Below, in pieces: positions 47,373 through 59,744 of a stretch of 64,000 nt of DNA; the stretch's first letter is position 1; the number at the start of each line of letters is the position of its first letter. The stretch is from Chrysogorgia sp. JL179-B06. Its lineage: Eukaryota; Cnidaria; Anthozoa; Scleralcyonacea; Chrysogorgiidae. The stretch spans positions 3,280,001 through 3,344,000 of the forward strand of contig JAYKKM010000196.1 in the NCBI GenBank assembly GCA_035772405.1. Reading direction: 5' to 3'. Position numbers and translations under genes: made by a program. The notes beneath the pieces are model-generated. The model ran no database searches and was not told the DNA's origin. It saw only the letters and a list, made by a program, of their open reading frames with translations.

Positions 47373-47905
47373 CCCGGTTACTGAGAAAGGGTAAAGTAAT
47401 CACGTGTTTTTTAAAAAAAACGAAGCAACAGCATGTATAATGAAGTAGGTGGGCCGGCTGTTGTTTATAAGCAGCCGCAGGGTATATATAGCAGATGTAT
47501 GTGATTGTTGGAGTCCGAGGAAAATAGCGCTCCCACCTTCCCTCCCTTTATTCAAGAATATAATTAATTACTTTCCACCAATTTATTGGTGTGACCGGTG
47601 CAAGCTATACCAAGAGGGGGTAGGGGTTGGTGGTCAGTTCAAGATCCTGGATGGAACCGTTATTCGCCCCAGGCCCCCTCACTGGGCCACGGCTTGCACC
47701 AACATCCAAAATGGTAAGTAAAAGGTGAACGCAGATGTTAACGTTGCGTACTGAGAAAGGGCCAAGTAATGGTTTTTACATGTATAATGAAGGTGTCTTT
47801 TATTTATATGCAGCCGCAGGGTATATATGGCTTTCGTTGAAGAAGAGATGTATCGTTGCGTACTGAGAAAGGGCCAAGTAATCGTGGTTTTTAAAAAACG
47901 AAGCA
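47373..47905 (+). repeat. Dispersed direct repeat with internal hairpin
   Basis: tactgagaaagggccaagtaat occurs at about 47748 and 47858, and in variant form at 47378. cagccgcagggtatatat occurs at 47476 and 47811. Between copies lies a partial inverted repeat ggtgtgaccggtgcaagct / gcttgcaccaaca (47587-47704). Confidence 0.5.
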
Positions 47906-47948
47906 ATATCACATATTCCTCATCACATACAATATTCACTTTCGGTAA

Positions 47949-47998
47949 TAATGGCACCGGAAAGAATGGCACCGGAAAAAATGGCACCGCTAAAAAAT
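47949..47998 (+). repeat. Short tandem atggcaccggaaa
   Basis: Three to four units of about 15 bp; a solitary one recurs near 48158. Confidence 0.6.
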
Positions 47999-48603
47999 TG
48001 TAAAATAAAGAAACGAAAAAACAACAATTTTTTTACGAATTTGAATATTTTAATTTAATTTATATTTTTAAAAGGTTAATGTTGATGGTAAATGTTAAAA
48101 AAAGTTAGACATTCCCAAGGCAAATGTTTATCGCAGCAAAATCTCACTGCGAAAAAAATGGCACCTCTAATGGTTGATATTTGAATGGGTATTGTTGAAG
48201 AGCATTAAGATAAAGCGCGTTGACAATAGTCGACATTTGAATGAGTCATTGCTTATTGTTAAAGTAATTGCGTTTTTCAAAAATAGATACTGATCAGTAT
48301 GTGAGTTGTTTGATGTGAGATGTGTCAGTTGTTTACGTATATAAATATAGTGCAACTTTAGCATGTCATTTGTCTGTATATTGGAAATCAGACCTGTGCT
48401 CGTTCCAATTCTTCACTGTTTAGCTTAAAAATCTCTTTATTTATCATGAATCACTGTCTCTCGTTCTCACATACACAAAGTCACTGTCTCTTCTCTCGAA
48501 AACCCGAATCAATAATAATCCCCTTTTCCGGTGCACATAACTCATGTTTCTATATGTCAACACGCCCTTAACTATTAATAATAAATGATTACACAACTCC
48601 CAC

Positions 48604-51600
48604 ACACTCCCCTATTCGTCTCCGAAGGAGACTAATACAAGAAAGTGTGAATGTTTCTGAATTTAAATTTCCCAAATAGAGTTCAAATATGACTCCTACG
48701 TGTTCCTCTATATGTGATAAAATAAGTGTCAAATTATGGTTATATTCTGTTCGATCATTCGTCATTTTCCATGTCTTGAATGCGACAGGCTGCCGCAACA
48801 GCCGCGTCTCTTCTGGGTCTGAACGATTTGGCTTCAGCGTTCAACGGAACCACATTTACTTGCACAGTCTGGTCACACGACAACACTAGTGGATAGAGTT
48901 GCTGAACGGCCCTTTCTAGGTTGTTCTGTCCCGCCTTGAGTCTCGCAGCTCTCACCACTCCGTCTCGTCCTCTGATTAAACTCTTGACCATACCCATTTT
49001 CCATTTTCCTCTGTTACGATCGTCACTCTTTATTATCACTAAATCTCCTTCCGCTAGTTGTGACTTCGATGACTTGTGCTTTACATGTAAGTTGTGGCGT
49101 TCTCGAAGTGCCCGTAGATATTCGCTTGTCCATCTTTTCCACACTGCATCCTTGCACCGCTGCAGGTGTCTCGCTCTCTTGCGCAAATCTTTCGTCTCAA
49201 AGTGATGAGCTTGTAACTCTGGTAATGTATTTGGTTGTGTGAACATGAGAAAATTTGGCGTAAGGATAGGCATTTGTACATCATCTTCGACATAGCACAA
49301 TGGCCGGTTGTTTAGCGTGACTTCTACGTCCAGAATCACGTCTTGAAGCTCGCTCCATGTCAGGTGCCCTCCTCCAATCGACTTGTACAATGACTGTTTC
49401 ACTAATCCGACCATTCGCTCGAATTGCCCACCCCACCGCTCTGCTCAAGTTGAACTGCCATTGGATCTTCTGTTGAGCCAAGAAGTTGTTGAATCTCTCG
49501 TCACGCATCACGGTCTTCAACCACTTGGCTGCCCCAACGAAGGTTCCTCCGTTGTCGGAATAGATCTTCGTTGGTCTTCCCCGACGGGCGATCAGCCTGT
49601 TTAAACTCCCCCAGAACTCTTCGGTTTCCATCGACTTTAATAGCTCCAAGTACAAGGCGCGGGTCAGACTGCAGGCGTATAGGACTATATACGCTTTGGC
49701 CTGTTTCTTGGTCTTCGTATGGTAACGTAAGGGTCCAGCAAAATCGACACCGATGACTTGAAAGGCTGTTTGTCATGGTCCGATATTTCGGTAGAATTCC
49801 TGGTGGTGGGTTGGCTAGGGCGACTGCCTGAAACCGTCTACAGTCATGACACGCCTTGATGACCCGTTTGGTTAGGCGTCTTAATCGGGGGACCCATATT
49901 TCTTAGCGAACTTTTGTCATGGTCAAGCTCACTCCCCCATGTAAAGAGGTTTTATGGGCATGTTCCACCATCTTCCGCGTATATGGGTCTTCGTGTGGTA
50001 GATAAGTTGGGTACTGCCCTTGAATTCGCCCTCGACATTCCAGTATGCCTCTCTCGTTTGGTTGAAGGTTAAGTCGTAGGGTGTCCTCCTGGAAATGTTT
50101 GGATTCTTTTGCTCGTTCTTGGACTCGCCTTTCCCACCATCGTCTTTGGTCGCTTATCTCTGTAGTTGTCAATGGGCCTGCAGCTCTACTCTCTTTCGAA
50201 CTTCTTCTATTCTGAATGAATCGCGTTATCCAAGCGGATATCCTTAGCGTTCGCCACAAATTCCACTTGACCAGAAGGTTGTCGAAGTCATCCTTTTCAG
50301 CTAACGCCACTCCAAACAAGGTTTTTGTCGCCTTGGTTTCAGCCAGAGTTGCTTCGTTTTGAGTAGTGATGATGTCCGTAGGCCACTCTCCTTCGTTGCT
50401 CAACCATTCCGGTCCTGTCCACCACAATTGCTGCTAGTCGTCTACGTTTCCTCCTCTACTTGCTAAGTCTGCTGGATTCTCCTTCGTTCCAACATGGCGC
50501 CAAGTTGTTTCTCCACGCTCCTGGATCTTCCGAACTCTGTTGCTCACGAATTACTTATACTCGCCTGGTCTCCGGATCCAGTGTAACGCGACCGTGCTAT
50601 CCAGCCAGCAGAAGACCTTTGACATTGGAAACCCTTCCAATGCTTCTTTCACATTATGTGCAAGATTAACCGCCATATGTCCCGAGGCAAGTTCAAGGCG
50701 CGGTATGGTGAGGCCCTTCTTAGTCAGTCTCGCTTTGGCAGCGACCAATCCCTGACTCACTCCCGATGGTTGCTTGACTACAGCGTACACAGCTGCGGCT
50801 ACACCCTTTCCACTTGCGTCCCCGAAGGCATGTAATGAAATGTCACTGATGGCCTCTTGATGTTTCGGAATCGATCTGGGAATCATCACTTCGTTTGGTA
50901 GTTCACTCTCCCATCGAATCCATCGTTTGGCCAGTTCGTTTGGTAATCCCAGTCACACTTTTCCTCGCAGGCGTCCCTATACAGCTGCTTTCCACGCAGG
51001 GTGATGGGTGATGTGAATCCTAGCGGATCATATATGCGTGCTACTTTCCCTAGGATTCTCCTTTTCGTTGACTCGGTTTTTTCCCAAGTGAAATTCACTC
51101 CGATAGTGTCTTTCCGTTTGTCCCACGTTAATCCCAGAAGACTGCTTGCACCGGAGTTGAGTCCCAACTGTTGTTTGGCATAGCTTCGCCCTTCCACAGG
51201 GTCCTCTTTCTGTTCCAGTTGGTCAACATTCGAACTCCACTTGTGAAGCTTAAACTTGGCTTTCTCAAAGATTTTAATGGCGGTTTGCTTGATTGCCTCA
51301 GCTTCTTGGGTGTTTGATCCTCCCATGATCAAGTCGTGTACGTAGATGCTACGCTCTATCTCATCCAGGTATTTGGGATACTCTTCACGACAGCTCTTCA
51401 GGTGCTGTTTGATGACTCCACCCAACAGAAAGGGTGAGGGAGCCAACCCCAACAGGGCTCTGGTGAGATCCTTGAACCAGTGGAATCGTAAAGCATCTCA
51501 GTCTCCTTCCTGGATTCTCACCTGTAAGAATGCTTGCTGGATGTCTCCTGCTATCGCGACTGGATGGAAACGACCACGAACTAGGACTTCCCAAAGACGA

Positions 51601-52830
51601 TTCTGTGGTGGGCCAATCTCTAGGCACTCGTTGATGGATGGTGCATCTTGATGTGCTCTCGCTGAGGCGTCATACACCACACGCAGCTTGGTGCTCGTAG
51701 CTGATTAACGGATGACTGGTTTGTGTGGAAGATAGAACTCTACTCCCGTTGCTGGTGCTTCAACTCTTTCTACCACACCTTGTTCCAATTGATCTTGGAT
51801 GACCTCATTGTACTCTTCAAGTCGCTTCGTTTTCTCTAGTTTGTGGACAAGGTTGTCCAGCCTCCGCAGACTTCCTTTCTCGTTGTTGGGTAGTGGTGGG
51901 TGGCCCCCTTTCCAAGGAAGGCCGGTTTCGTACCATCCCTCATCAGTGTTTGAGTTGTTCTCGGAATTCTGCGTGAACGGTTCCTTGGTCTCCGGTCGGC
52001 GAATCTTCTAACCCCAGCACGTCTAGGCGGCACAGTGCTTCGTAGTCAGCAACAGATGTCTGTGAAAGGAACATTTTCCCAAGGTCCAACTCCTCAGCTC
52101 CAGATGAGATAATGGTCCACCCGAATCTGGTCTTTTCTGCGACTGGATCACCAATCTTGCCCACTTTCTGGCAGGTTCTAGTTTTGATTCTGGTGTATTC
52201 GTTTGCTCCGAGGATAAGATGCACTGGTAACTTCGCTTTTCTGTCTTGATCCTCCATCACCACACCACGCAAGTGCGAGTACTTGCACAGCATGTCTTTG
52301 TATCCAGGATTATCCAGAATCAAAAGTTCATTGCGATCAACTTTGGTCACTTCGGTCTCAATGGTGAAATCGCCTTTGATACTGCGAACTTGTAGATGAT
52401 AAATCTCGACTCTCTTCGTTGTGACGCCAATCATCATCTCTATTCGCCGAATTTCTGATTTCTCTGGTTGAAGGTGTAGTTCTCGAAGTAACGCCGCTGA
52501 CGCATAAGAACTTCCGGCACCCGTGTCGAGTAACGCCAGTGACTTTACGCCATTGACTTGCACCAGGACCTCCGGATGACAAACGGCGCCTGTCTCGTTT
52601 TTCGCTGTCAACATCTTGTCTTGGCTCACTTTATCACAGATATGTGTACCTGGCATACCGAACGACTTTTACATTCTGCGGCTCTGTGCTTGATTCCCGT
52701 GCAGTTAAAGCACAGACGTTTCTCGCTGAGCTTCTTCTTTCGCTCTGGGACGGTGGTAATCTTGTCGCAATTTGCAGACTTGTGGTTGACGTCTCCACAA
52801 TAAACACATCCCTTTGTTTGATAGTCGCGG
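48604..52830 (-). pseudogene. Decayed BEL/Pao element
   Basis: Minus-strand pieces in element order: CCHC knuckles (CVYCGDVNHKSANC, near 52800); a protease LLDTGAGSSYAS (near 52500); RT with YVHD in place of YVDD (near 51340); RNase H GDAS (near 50820); an integrase zinc segment and DDE region (49281-50427); and a DUF5641-like C-terminus ending at 48755. Many stops and frameshifts, and a catalytic Asp replaced by His, make it dead. The gag N-terminus and 5' LTR are absent. One LTR edge (tgtggg on the minus strand) is at 48604, next to a purine tract; its other end could not be placed. It is distinct in sequence from the intact element at 34786. Confidence 0.85.
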
Positions 52831-52834
52831 TCTT

Positions 52835-53115
52835 GCGCATAAAAGCTTCGGTTGCGCGGATGATGATTCTTTTGAAGGAGATGGCAACATCCACAATGGA
52901 CAAGTCGAACCAGGTGTACTCACGAGCCGTTTCAGGGTTAGACAACGACACCCTTGCTTTTCTTCCGTGTGCAGATTCCATTAGACAAACTCTAAGAAAC
53001 CATCGCCGTGCTAATTTTCCGCCTGATCCTATGACGCTCGAAGATCTTATAATTGATGGTCCATGGTCAGAAACTGGAATTGCGGTCGTTTCGCCCCCCA
53101 AAGTCGATTCGCCCC
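52835..53115 (+). pseudogene. FLYWCH/MULE-type protein fragment
   Basis: The plus strand reads RIKASVARMMILLKEMATST, SRAVSGLDNDTLAFLPCAD, IRQTLRNHRRANFPPDP, TLEDLIIDGPWSETG. I recognise the pattern (small basic helix, ALP...R.I/LR..R....PP.P..L.D..I) from the segment between FLYWCH fingers and MULE transposase in invertebrate proteins. Only this segment remains and its upstream side is cut by the decayed BEL/Pao element. Confidence 0.5.
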
Positions 53116-53229
53116 CAACTCAAAGTCGATTCGTGATTTGTAAATAACACGATCAAGACAAAGTGCTGTTTTAGTGCATGGTTTTTGTCAAAACAAAGCG
53201 TGTCCGTATTTTTTGTCAATAACAAGCGA

Positions 53230-54150
53230 ATCATCGAATATATACTCAGCGCTGTTATATACTCAGAGCACGGCCGAAATAGAGCAAAAAGGCTTTCCTT
53301 GGCAATGCGACAAAAAGGCTCTCATCAACCTACTTACAGATGAGATGGTCAAAGAGGGCATCACTGTGGAACATGCAGACGGGGATGCGGACTACAAAAT
53401 ATGCATTTCAGCATGTCTTTCTGCCGCTGGAAAGCCAACAGCTGTTATTGCTGAAGACTCCGATGTATTCCAGTTGTTGACAGATCATGCCGATGCCACA
53501 GATTTCAACCTCTATATGAAGATGACAAAACAAACCGTGTGCATCACTACTTTGAAGAAGAAGTTGGATCCATCCTTGTCTGAGAAGTTCTACTCTTCTT
53601 GCACGCTATCAGCGGGTGTGATACCACGTCAAGACCGCATGAAGTATGAAAACTCCATCTTCACGTCTCCGTCGTCTTCGAAGGAAGACATTGAAAAGGC
53701 AGGAGAGGAGGCGCTGCTAGTGATATACGGGTGCCCAAAATCACCCAATCTCACCTCTGCACGGGAGAAGTTCCAGGTAAAGGTGGCGACTTTGGCAGGG
53801 TACGTGCAGCATCCTTCCATAGTCACCGGACTTATCATCAGGTACAGGCATGGCGTGGAAACGATATGCCCCCTGAGGATTGGGGCTGGGTGGTATCCTC
53901 CAATGGTCTCGTGCCAGTCAGAATGGTTCAGCCAGCAGCACTACAGCAACTTATCAGGACAATAAGATGCAATTGCGGGGGTAGATGTGATAAGAGAACA
54001 TGCACCCGCCGCAAGAATGGGCTTCATTGTACATCACCACTGATCATGGTGAAGGACAGAAGATTCCACGGCAGTTATTTGATTTCTGATGCAAGTACAA
54101 TTATGGTAGGTTTACCTGCAGCCTTTTTTTATAATACAAAGTGCAGATGA
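53230..54150 (+). pseudogene. PIN/XPG-like nuclease plus CXC-domain protein, frameshifted
   Basis: Frame 1 (from about 53230): a helix, then HADGDADYKICISACLSAA and AVIAEDSDVFQLL, acidic motifs of a PIN/XPG-like nuclease fold. HAISGCDTTSRPH is readable only in another frame (53602-53640). EKAGEEALLVIYGC returns to the first frame, then HRTYHQVQAWRGN, PPEDWGW and CNCGGRCDKRTCTRRKNGLHC in the third segment. The last is a tesmin/TSO1-like CXC motif. At least three frame changes within 500 bp show it is broken. This architecture is, from memory, an uncharacterised multi-copy family in many invertebrates. A Lys/Arg-rich frame at 54186-54461 may be more of its C-terminus. The start is missing. Confidence 0.6.
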
Positions 54151-54499
54151 TTTGAATATATAAATTTATTGTATAAAATAAGTTATTGCCAATACAGATA
54201 TATATTTACTGGATGCAGCTATTTGTCCCATTTACCATTTCAATAGGCCTGTTTGAAACCCAGGTTTTATATGAAACTGAGGCCAATGCTTGTAAAGCTT
54301 CAAGAGGAAATTACTGCACAGTGGAAAAAAAACCCAGCTGGTGGAAGTTTCCAGAGAGAGGTTTGGACCCTCAGCTGGCCACACTGCTCTCCAGAGTAAA
54401 AGGAAAAAATATGCTTCCAAGGAGGAGAAGGAAAAGAAAAAGGAAGATTCAGTGGTTGTAAACTTAATAGAGGAGACAGATGTTGAAAAAGATGACATT

Positions 54500-55264
54500 G
54501 AATGTACTGAGCTTGATTAAATTTAAAATAGATATTTATGTTGTATGATTTGTTTCCATTTCTGTGTTTTATCTCATTCATTTTGTACTATATATGCCAG
54601 TACAGTACTGTTGATAAATTGTTGAACTACTGACATTGTAGGTGCTTGCTGTGTAACTTCTAGCATGTTAGAGTCAACTTTGAGAATGTACTATGATTCT
54701 CAATCATGCACCATCCCCAAGCCCCCACAAATATTAAGTAGTAAATTGATATTGCTACAGTATATTACTGCTTATAGTAAAAATTTAATGATTTAGTGAT
54801 AGAGCTTTGATACCAGTGGATTTGTGTAATGTGTGCTCCAGGGCTCCCATAACTACCACAACTCTAAACCCTGCCCTGCCCAATTGGGAGTTTGCAATGA
54901 CCGGTCATACATGCCAAATACATTGGCAGCTATTTTATGTATTAATAAATGAGTTTTTTATAAACGCTCGTTCAACATGGCTGAAAATGCAAATAAATGT
55001 CCTCGTACCCAGGCGCTTTTAAGAAAGTTGCGCTAAGCGCGCGGGTAGTAGATTAGTTACCAGTCCGTGCAGTTTCTGAAATGGCTAATTGAGAATTATT
55101 CTCAAGAGAATCTAGCATTTGATAAACTACAATACTACATGTATGTTAGGAAGACAATCCATGGTGAAAGTCTATCAAAAAACTGAGCCATCCTTTGCAA
55201 ATTTATCCAATCACCAACGGTATACCTGTAGGATTTATTCACCAATACATTACCTGGGATTTGA
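54500..55264. other. Region without a recognisable gene
   Basis: AT-rich DNA with no coding or repeat signal I can interpret. Confidence 0.4.
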
Positions 55265-55438
55265 ACGGCTAACGGCCAGTGGCGAAGCTGGCCGTAGCAA
55301 CTGGTCATGCTATGCTAATTTATAAACATCTGCATATTTTGAAAACAATATATTTCTAAAGATCTGAATATGTAAATCGTTTCCAAATTTGCATAGCATG
55401 ACCAGTTGCTATGGCCAACTTCGCTACTGCTAACGGCT
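55265..55438. mobile_element. Palindromic MITE
   Basis: Arms of about 45 bp: aacggctaacggccagtggc, gaagctggcc, gcaactggtcatgctatgc and their inverses, around an AT-rich centre. Confidence 0.7.
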
Positions 55439-56456
55439 TGCTCCATATTTTTTTTCAGTAAATTTGTTGTGCACGATATTTTTTCCTGTATTTTCTCTGT
55501 GCGCAAATTTTTTTGGTATTTGCCCACCCCCGCTCAAATATTTAATGGTCCGTCCCTTATGTATTAACGATGATCAGATCAAAAAATCTGAATGTCTTCG
55601 GGATTGACATTGATCCATGCCTCTATGGGGAAGATCAAGTTGAAAATGTAAGAAAGAAACTCCTGAAGAGAATTTCTGCCTAATTTCACGAATAAAAAAG
55701 TACTTACCATTTTATCATCATTTTATATATGATCAAATGATGCTATAAATTAGTATAGGTACTATGATAGCGCGAGTGCAATTAAGGATTTACACCACGA
55801 GTGATATATGAAAATTGGGCCAAAATTGCACTAGCCATTAGGCGAGTGCAATTTGGCAAAATTTTCAAATATCACGAGCAGGGGCGTGGCGACTGGGGGG
55901 GGTGTGGGGGGGGGGGGGGGGGGGGGGGGGGGGTGCGACACCCCCCCAATAATTCTAAATAGCAAAAAGTTGGTCACACAAGGGATTGCTGCTGGCCAAA
56001 ATAAAAATGGTGAGACAGAAAAAAAAGCTAAAATTTGTTTTTTTTATCAATTGTCGGTCAACAGTTGGTCAATAAAATTTGTTTTTTTTATCAATTGTCG
56101 GTCAACAGTTGGTCAATAGCGCTCAAACATCCCCAGGAAAAATTGTATTTAAGTGAGTACAGTTAATGTATTCCGTAGTGAAGTATTTCCGATCTGGAGA
56201 CGGGAGGCTTAATTGTTTGAAGGACACAAGCTCGCATGTCATTTGGCAATTTAGTTGTGCAATTTAATGTTGTGATGCATGTTAATATTAGTCTAATTTC
56301 ATCATTTTAGAAGCGGCCAGCTCAAATTATTCACATACTGACATACGCTTGTCAACGCATTTATTAAACTCGTTTGAACATAAACCCTTGCCAAACCCAA
56401 CTAAAAACTTCTTAAAAAAGGTCATATTTTTATCCTTTCTAAATTTCTCACTGACT

Positions 56457-57162
56457 TATGTCTCGATCAATTCCAAGCGTGACCATCCCCCCCGGGCGTT
56501 TGACGGGCATTCGACGACTCACCTGTTCCCGGGGTGGGGAATTTGTCAAAGTATCTAAATAGTTAATAGTAGATGCTTGGCTGTTATTTTCTTGAAAAGT
56601 AGCCTTGTTCAAAGAAAGCAGATGCGTATCCCGTAAATCTATACTGATTCGAACACCGTACATTTCATATAGTCCTTTGCTCTTTAATTTAGCTTTACTC
56701 GTCGACTTTTTAATAATATCTTAAAATATATTTCCGCATTCAAATGATATAATATAAAACGTAAACAAGCGCCAAAAAAGTCGCTTGTTTTTAATAATGA
56801 TTGCGATCGTCAACCTTTTCCCCAGGGCCTTCGTGGTACGAGCCACATCGCACCGCGCGAAGCTTTGGGGAGGAGGTTGACGATCGTTTGCATAAACATT
56901 GCTTTGGAAGATTTTGAGGGGAAAGGTGTGCCGTTTGTGGCTTCCTGGCTCAATGCTTAATACTTTTATTATAAAAAACGTTTATTATAATCCCATGGGT
57001 GGGGCATTTGCATCAATTTTACGACTCCTCTGTGGGGATTTTGCATGATTATGTTGACCCAACGGTGGGGCATTTGCAATGCTCTAATGCATAAATATCA
57101 AATGCCCGTCAAACGCCCGGGGGGGGGGGGATGGTCACGCTTGGAATTGATCGAGACATTAC
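56457..57162. mobile_element. Middle foldback element
   Basis: Ends atgtctcgatcaattccaag / cttggaattgatcgagacat, followed by cgtgaccatcccccc and gggcgtttgacgggcat with exact inverses. Arms of about 60 bp are near perfect, so it is younger than the outer foldback. Confidence 0.75.
56798..56888. repeat. Inner hairpin of the nest
   Basis: gcgatcgtcaacctt and aggttgacgatcg bound a GC-rich centre; it lies inside 56457-57162. Confidence 0.6.
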
Positions 57163-57614
57163 TATGTTGCCAGTTCGGCAGCCATTTTGAATAAAGGTTT
57201 CATAAGGATGGAAGTGCGATACTTCATGTAATTCGTTTTTGAACTTATTTTATATTTTGGAGACATTTTGGATACTTTTACGCGAACCGCCGCTGAGCAG
57301 TAGATATCGCATATTGGCGATTTCGCAAAAAGTTGGTCACTATCATATGACACCCCCCCAATCGTGATTCCTTCGCCACGTCCCTGATCACGAGCAGTGT
57401 AAATCCTTATAATTGCACGAGCAAAATCATTACTCATTTATTATATACATGACAAAATTACGACACGTACTGTACACTTCATCTTCTTCCAAGTCTTTAA
57501 AAACGTCTTGTTTCAAGAGTTGAGAATAAACCTTTTCACTCTTGCTGTTCTTTGTTCTTTATCGCCAATCAGAATCCAGTAATTTTGTCATGTATATAAT
57601 AAATGCAAGTATAC

Positions 57615-58445
57615 CAAACCGGTGATGGAATACTGTTTATCAGTTTGGGGGGACTGTAATGCTGGTCTACTTGATGAACGTTTTAAATTATACAGAAAGA
57701 TGTGCTCGACTCATTTTGAATCGAGATCTGTAGAATTATTCATCAAACTAAATTGGTACCCTATTGACAAACTTTGTCTTGCAAGTTGATTGACTTGTGA
57801 CCATCAGCAACTCATTATCTTATTAATAAGCAAAATGTAAAACAACTACCTACCAAAGATCGTACTTGATACGAGCCACCAGAATATGGAACCCTTTAGC
57901 CGACGAATTAAACTTATGTGTGGGAATCCTTAATTTATTCAGATCAACCATGCTAAGATACTACTTTAAATCCCTGGCAAACACCTATAACTGTGATAAT
58001 CCTAGATCTTTTAAAACTATCTGCTTGAAGTGTAATTCGTCTCGTAGCATTACTCGTACTATCACTTGTTGTTCTTAATATTAAATTAATCAAATACAGA
58101 ACGGCTGTGACTCCGGGGGCAGCAATGGTGTGTTTCTGTGCTTGGACTGGGCTTTGTTGGTTATCTCGATCCTTTACCATTTCTGATGATGAGTAATCTT
58201 GGCGGAGTGTAGAAATGGAGTATTGTGGCCATCCGGAGCTACAGTTGTTGTGCGTTATTAATAAATTAACAGTAATTATTTATTATTATTATTTGTAAAT
58301 ATACTTTTAAATTCTGGGTCCGCTGTAATTGGCTATGCTGTTGCGGTCACCCTGCCATTGTTTTATTACTGTATTGTGTAATCTATGTTAGGTTTCTTTT
58401 TTGCACAATGGTGAAGCTAATAAAATAAAATAAAATAAAATAAAC
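57615..58445 (+). pseudogene. LINE 3' relic with (TAAAA)n tail
   Basis: Reads MEYCLSVWGDCNAGLLDERF, LYRKMC and RSVELFIKLNWYPIDKLCLAS, the C-terminal region of CR1/L2-like LINE proteins, interrupted by stops. A (taaaa)n tail lies at about 58422-58445. A further C-terminal LINE scrap (PRTNNLKGTFFYNSI) follows near 58500-58570, perhaps from another copy. Confidence 0.6.
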
Positions 58446-58599
58446 TAGATTCTTTTAAATTTTCGACAAATATAACACTCGTTCAGACACTCCCTATCGT
58501 TTACCCGTTCCTAGAACTAATAATTTAAAAGGAACATTTTTTTATAACTCAATTCAGTGTTTTATGGACCACTAGTTGGAGAATTCTATTCGTTTTAGT

Positions 58600-59129
58600 A
58601 AATCAAAGAGAATGTATTTAGCACCCATTATGTTAACTTTCACAAATGACACTTTCAAAGTTACCAGTATTTTTAACACTTAATATTCTTTTACTATAAT
58701 ATTTTTAACTTTTTATTTCATATATCTATTTATTATTTAAATTTTTTAGCGTGTCATACCTATTGTATATTTAATGCATGTATTGTTTAGTGTACTATAA
58801 ATATATAGGGCCGTAAGGGAGAGTAATTACGTACTCTATGGCGTCGTAATCGAGATTTCTTGGTGTATGTGTCGACAATTTTACCCCGAAATCGGAAGTT
58901 GCCTTTCGGCCCCCCTGCATATATAGGCCACTCGCGGTCGATGAACTGGTAACTACTCGTGGGCCTCGTGGTTTGATTTCTTGTCAAATATTTGATTGTT
59001 GTATATATATGCACAATAATATATATGCCTTATATTCGTATATGGAAAATAAAAAAGCTCTTCATATACGAATTCTCAGTTTCAGCTCATTATTTGTTTC
59101 ATATTTGTTGACAATCCCCATTCACCTCT
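58600..59129. other. Region without a recognisable gene
   Basis: AT-rich; nothing interpretable before the MITE at 59134. Confidence 0.4.
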
Positions 59130-59133
59130 TTAA

Positions 59134-59635
59134 AGGGACACTCCGGCCCAAATACAAATGTAGTTCATATGAAAGATCTTACTGACTTTAGATTATTTCC
59201 AAAGTTTCAGCATTCCTATCAATTTAGTTAAGAAGATGTGGCTAGTTGAAGTTGGAGAGTTTGTCCAATTTCGACGCCATTTTGTTTCTCAAATATGACG
59301 TCACTGAGTGACGTGTCTCGTATTATGCCTAAGAAGCTCCTCTACTTTCCTGCATGATGAACTAAATAGTTTATTTCGACTAATTTTCGTCCAAAGACCA
59401 TTCACAATAACTATCACTATGTGATCGCCATCAAAACAACTCCACTGACGATAAAGAATCACTCAATGACGTCATATTTTCAAAACCAATATGGCGTCAA
59501 AATCCACAAATTTTCAACTTCAACTAGCAATATCTTCTCAACTAAATTGATAGGAATGCTGAAACTTTGGAAATAAACTAAAGTCAGTAAGATCTTTCAT
59601 ATGAACTGCATTTGTATTTGGGCCGGAGTGTCCCT
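59134..59635. mobile_element. MITE flanked by TTAA, upstream of the transporter gene
   Basis: Termini agggacactccggcccaaat and inverse; arms continue through atatgaaagatcttactgac. TTAA flanks it at 59130-59133 and 59636-59639. The interior contains several tgacgtca/gacgtc sites. It lies about 110 bp upstream of the predicted start codon of the transporter gene and may sit in its promoter. Confidence 0.75.
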
Positions 59636-59744
59636 TTAATACACTTACTTCCAACGCACATATACATTAATCTTTGATGACTCTTTATTATGTTATTGTT
59701 TCATGTAGGCCTATATATAAACCATCTTGAATGACGCTCGAATA

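Larger units (their letters stand above)
55770..57435. mobile_element. Outer foldback of a three-level nest
   Basis: Inverted ends share gcgagtgcaatt / aattgcacgagc, aaggatttacac, and a ggcgtggcga plus G-run / C-run plus tcgccacgtcc segment. It includes a G run of about 40 bases at 55893-55933 and a 45-bp tandem duplication (atttgttttttttatcaatt at 56033 and 56079). Confidence 0.6.
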
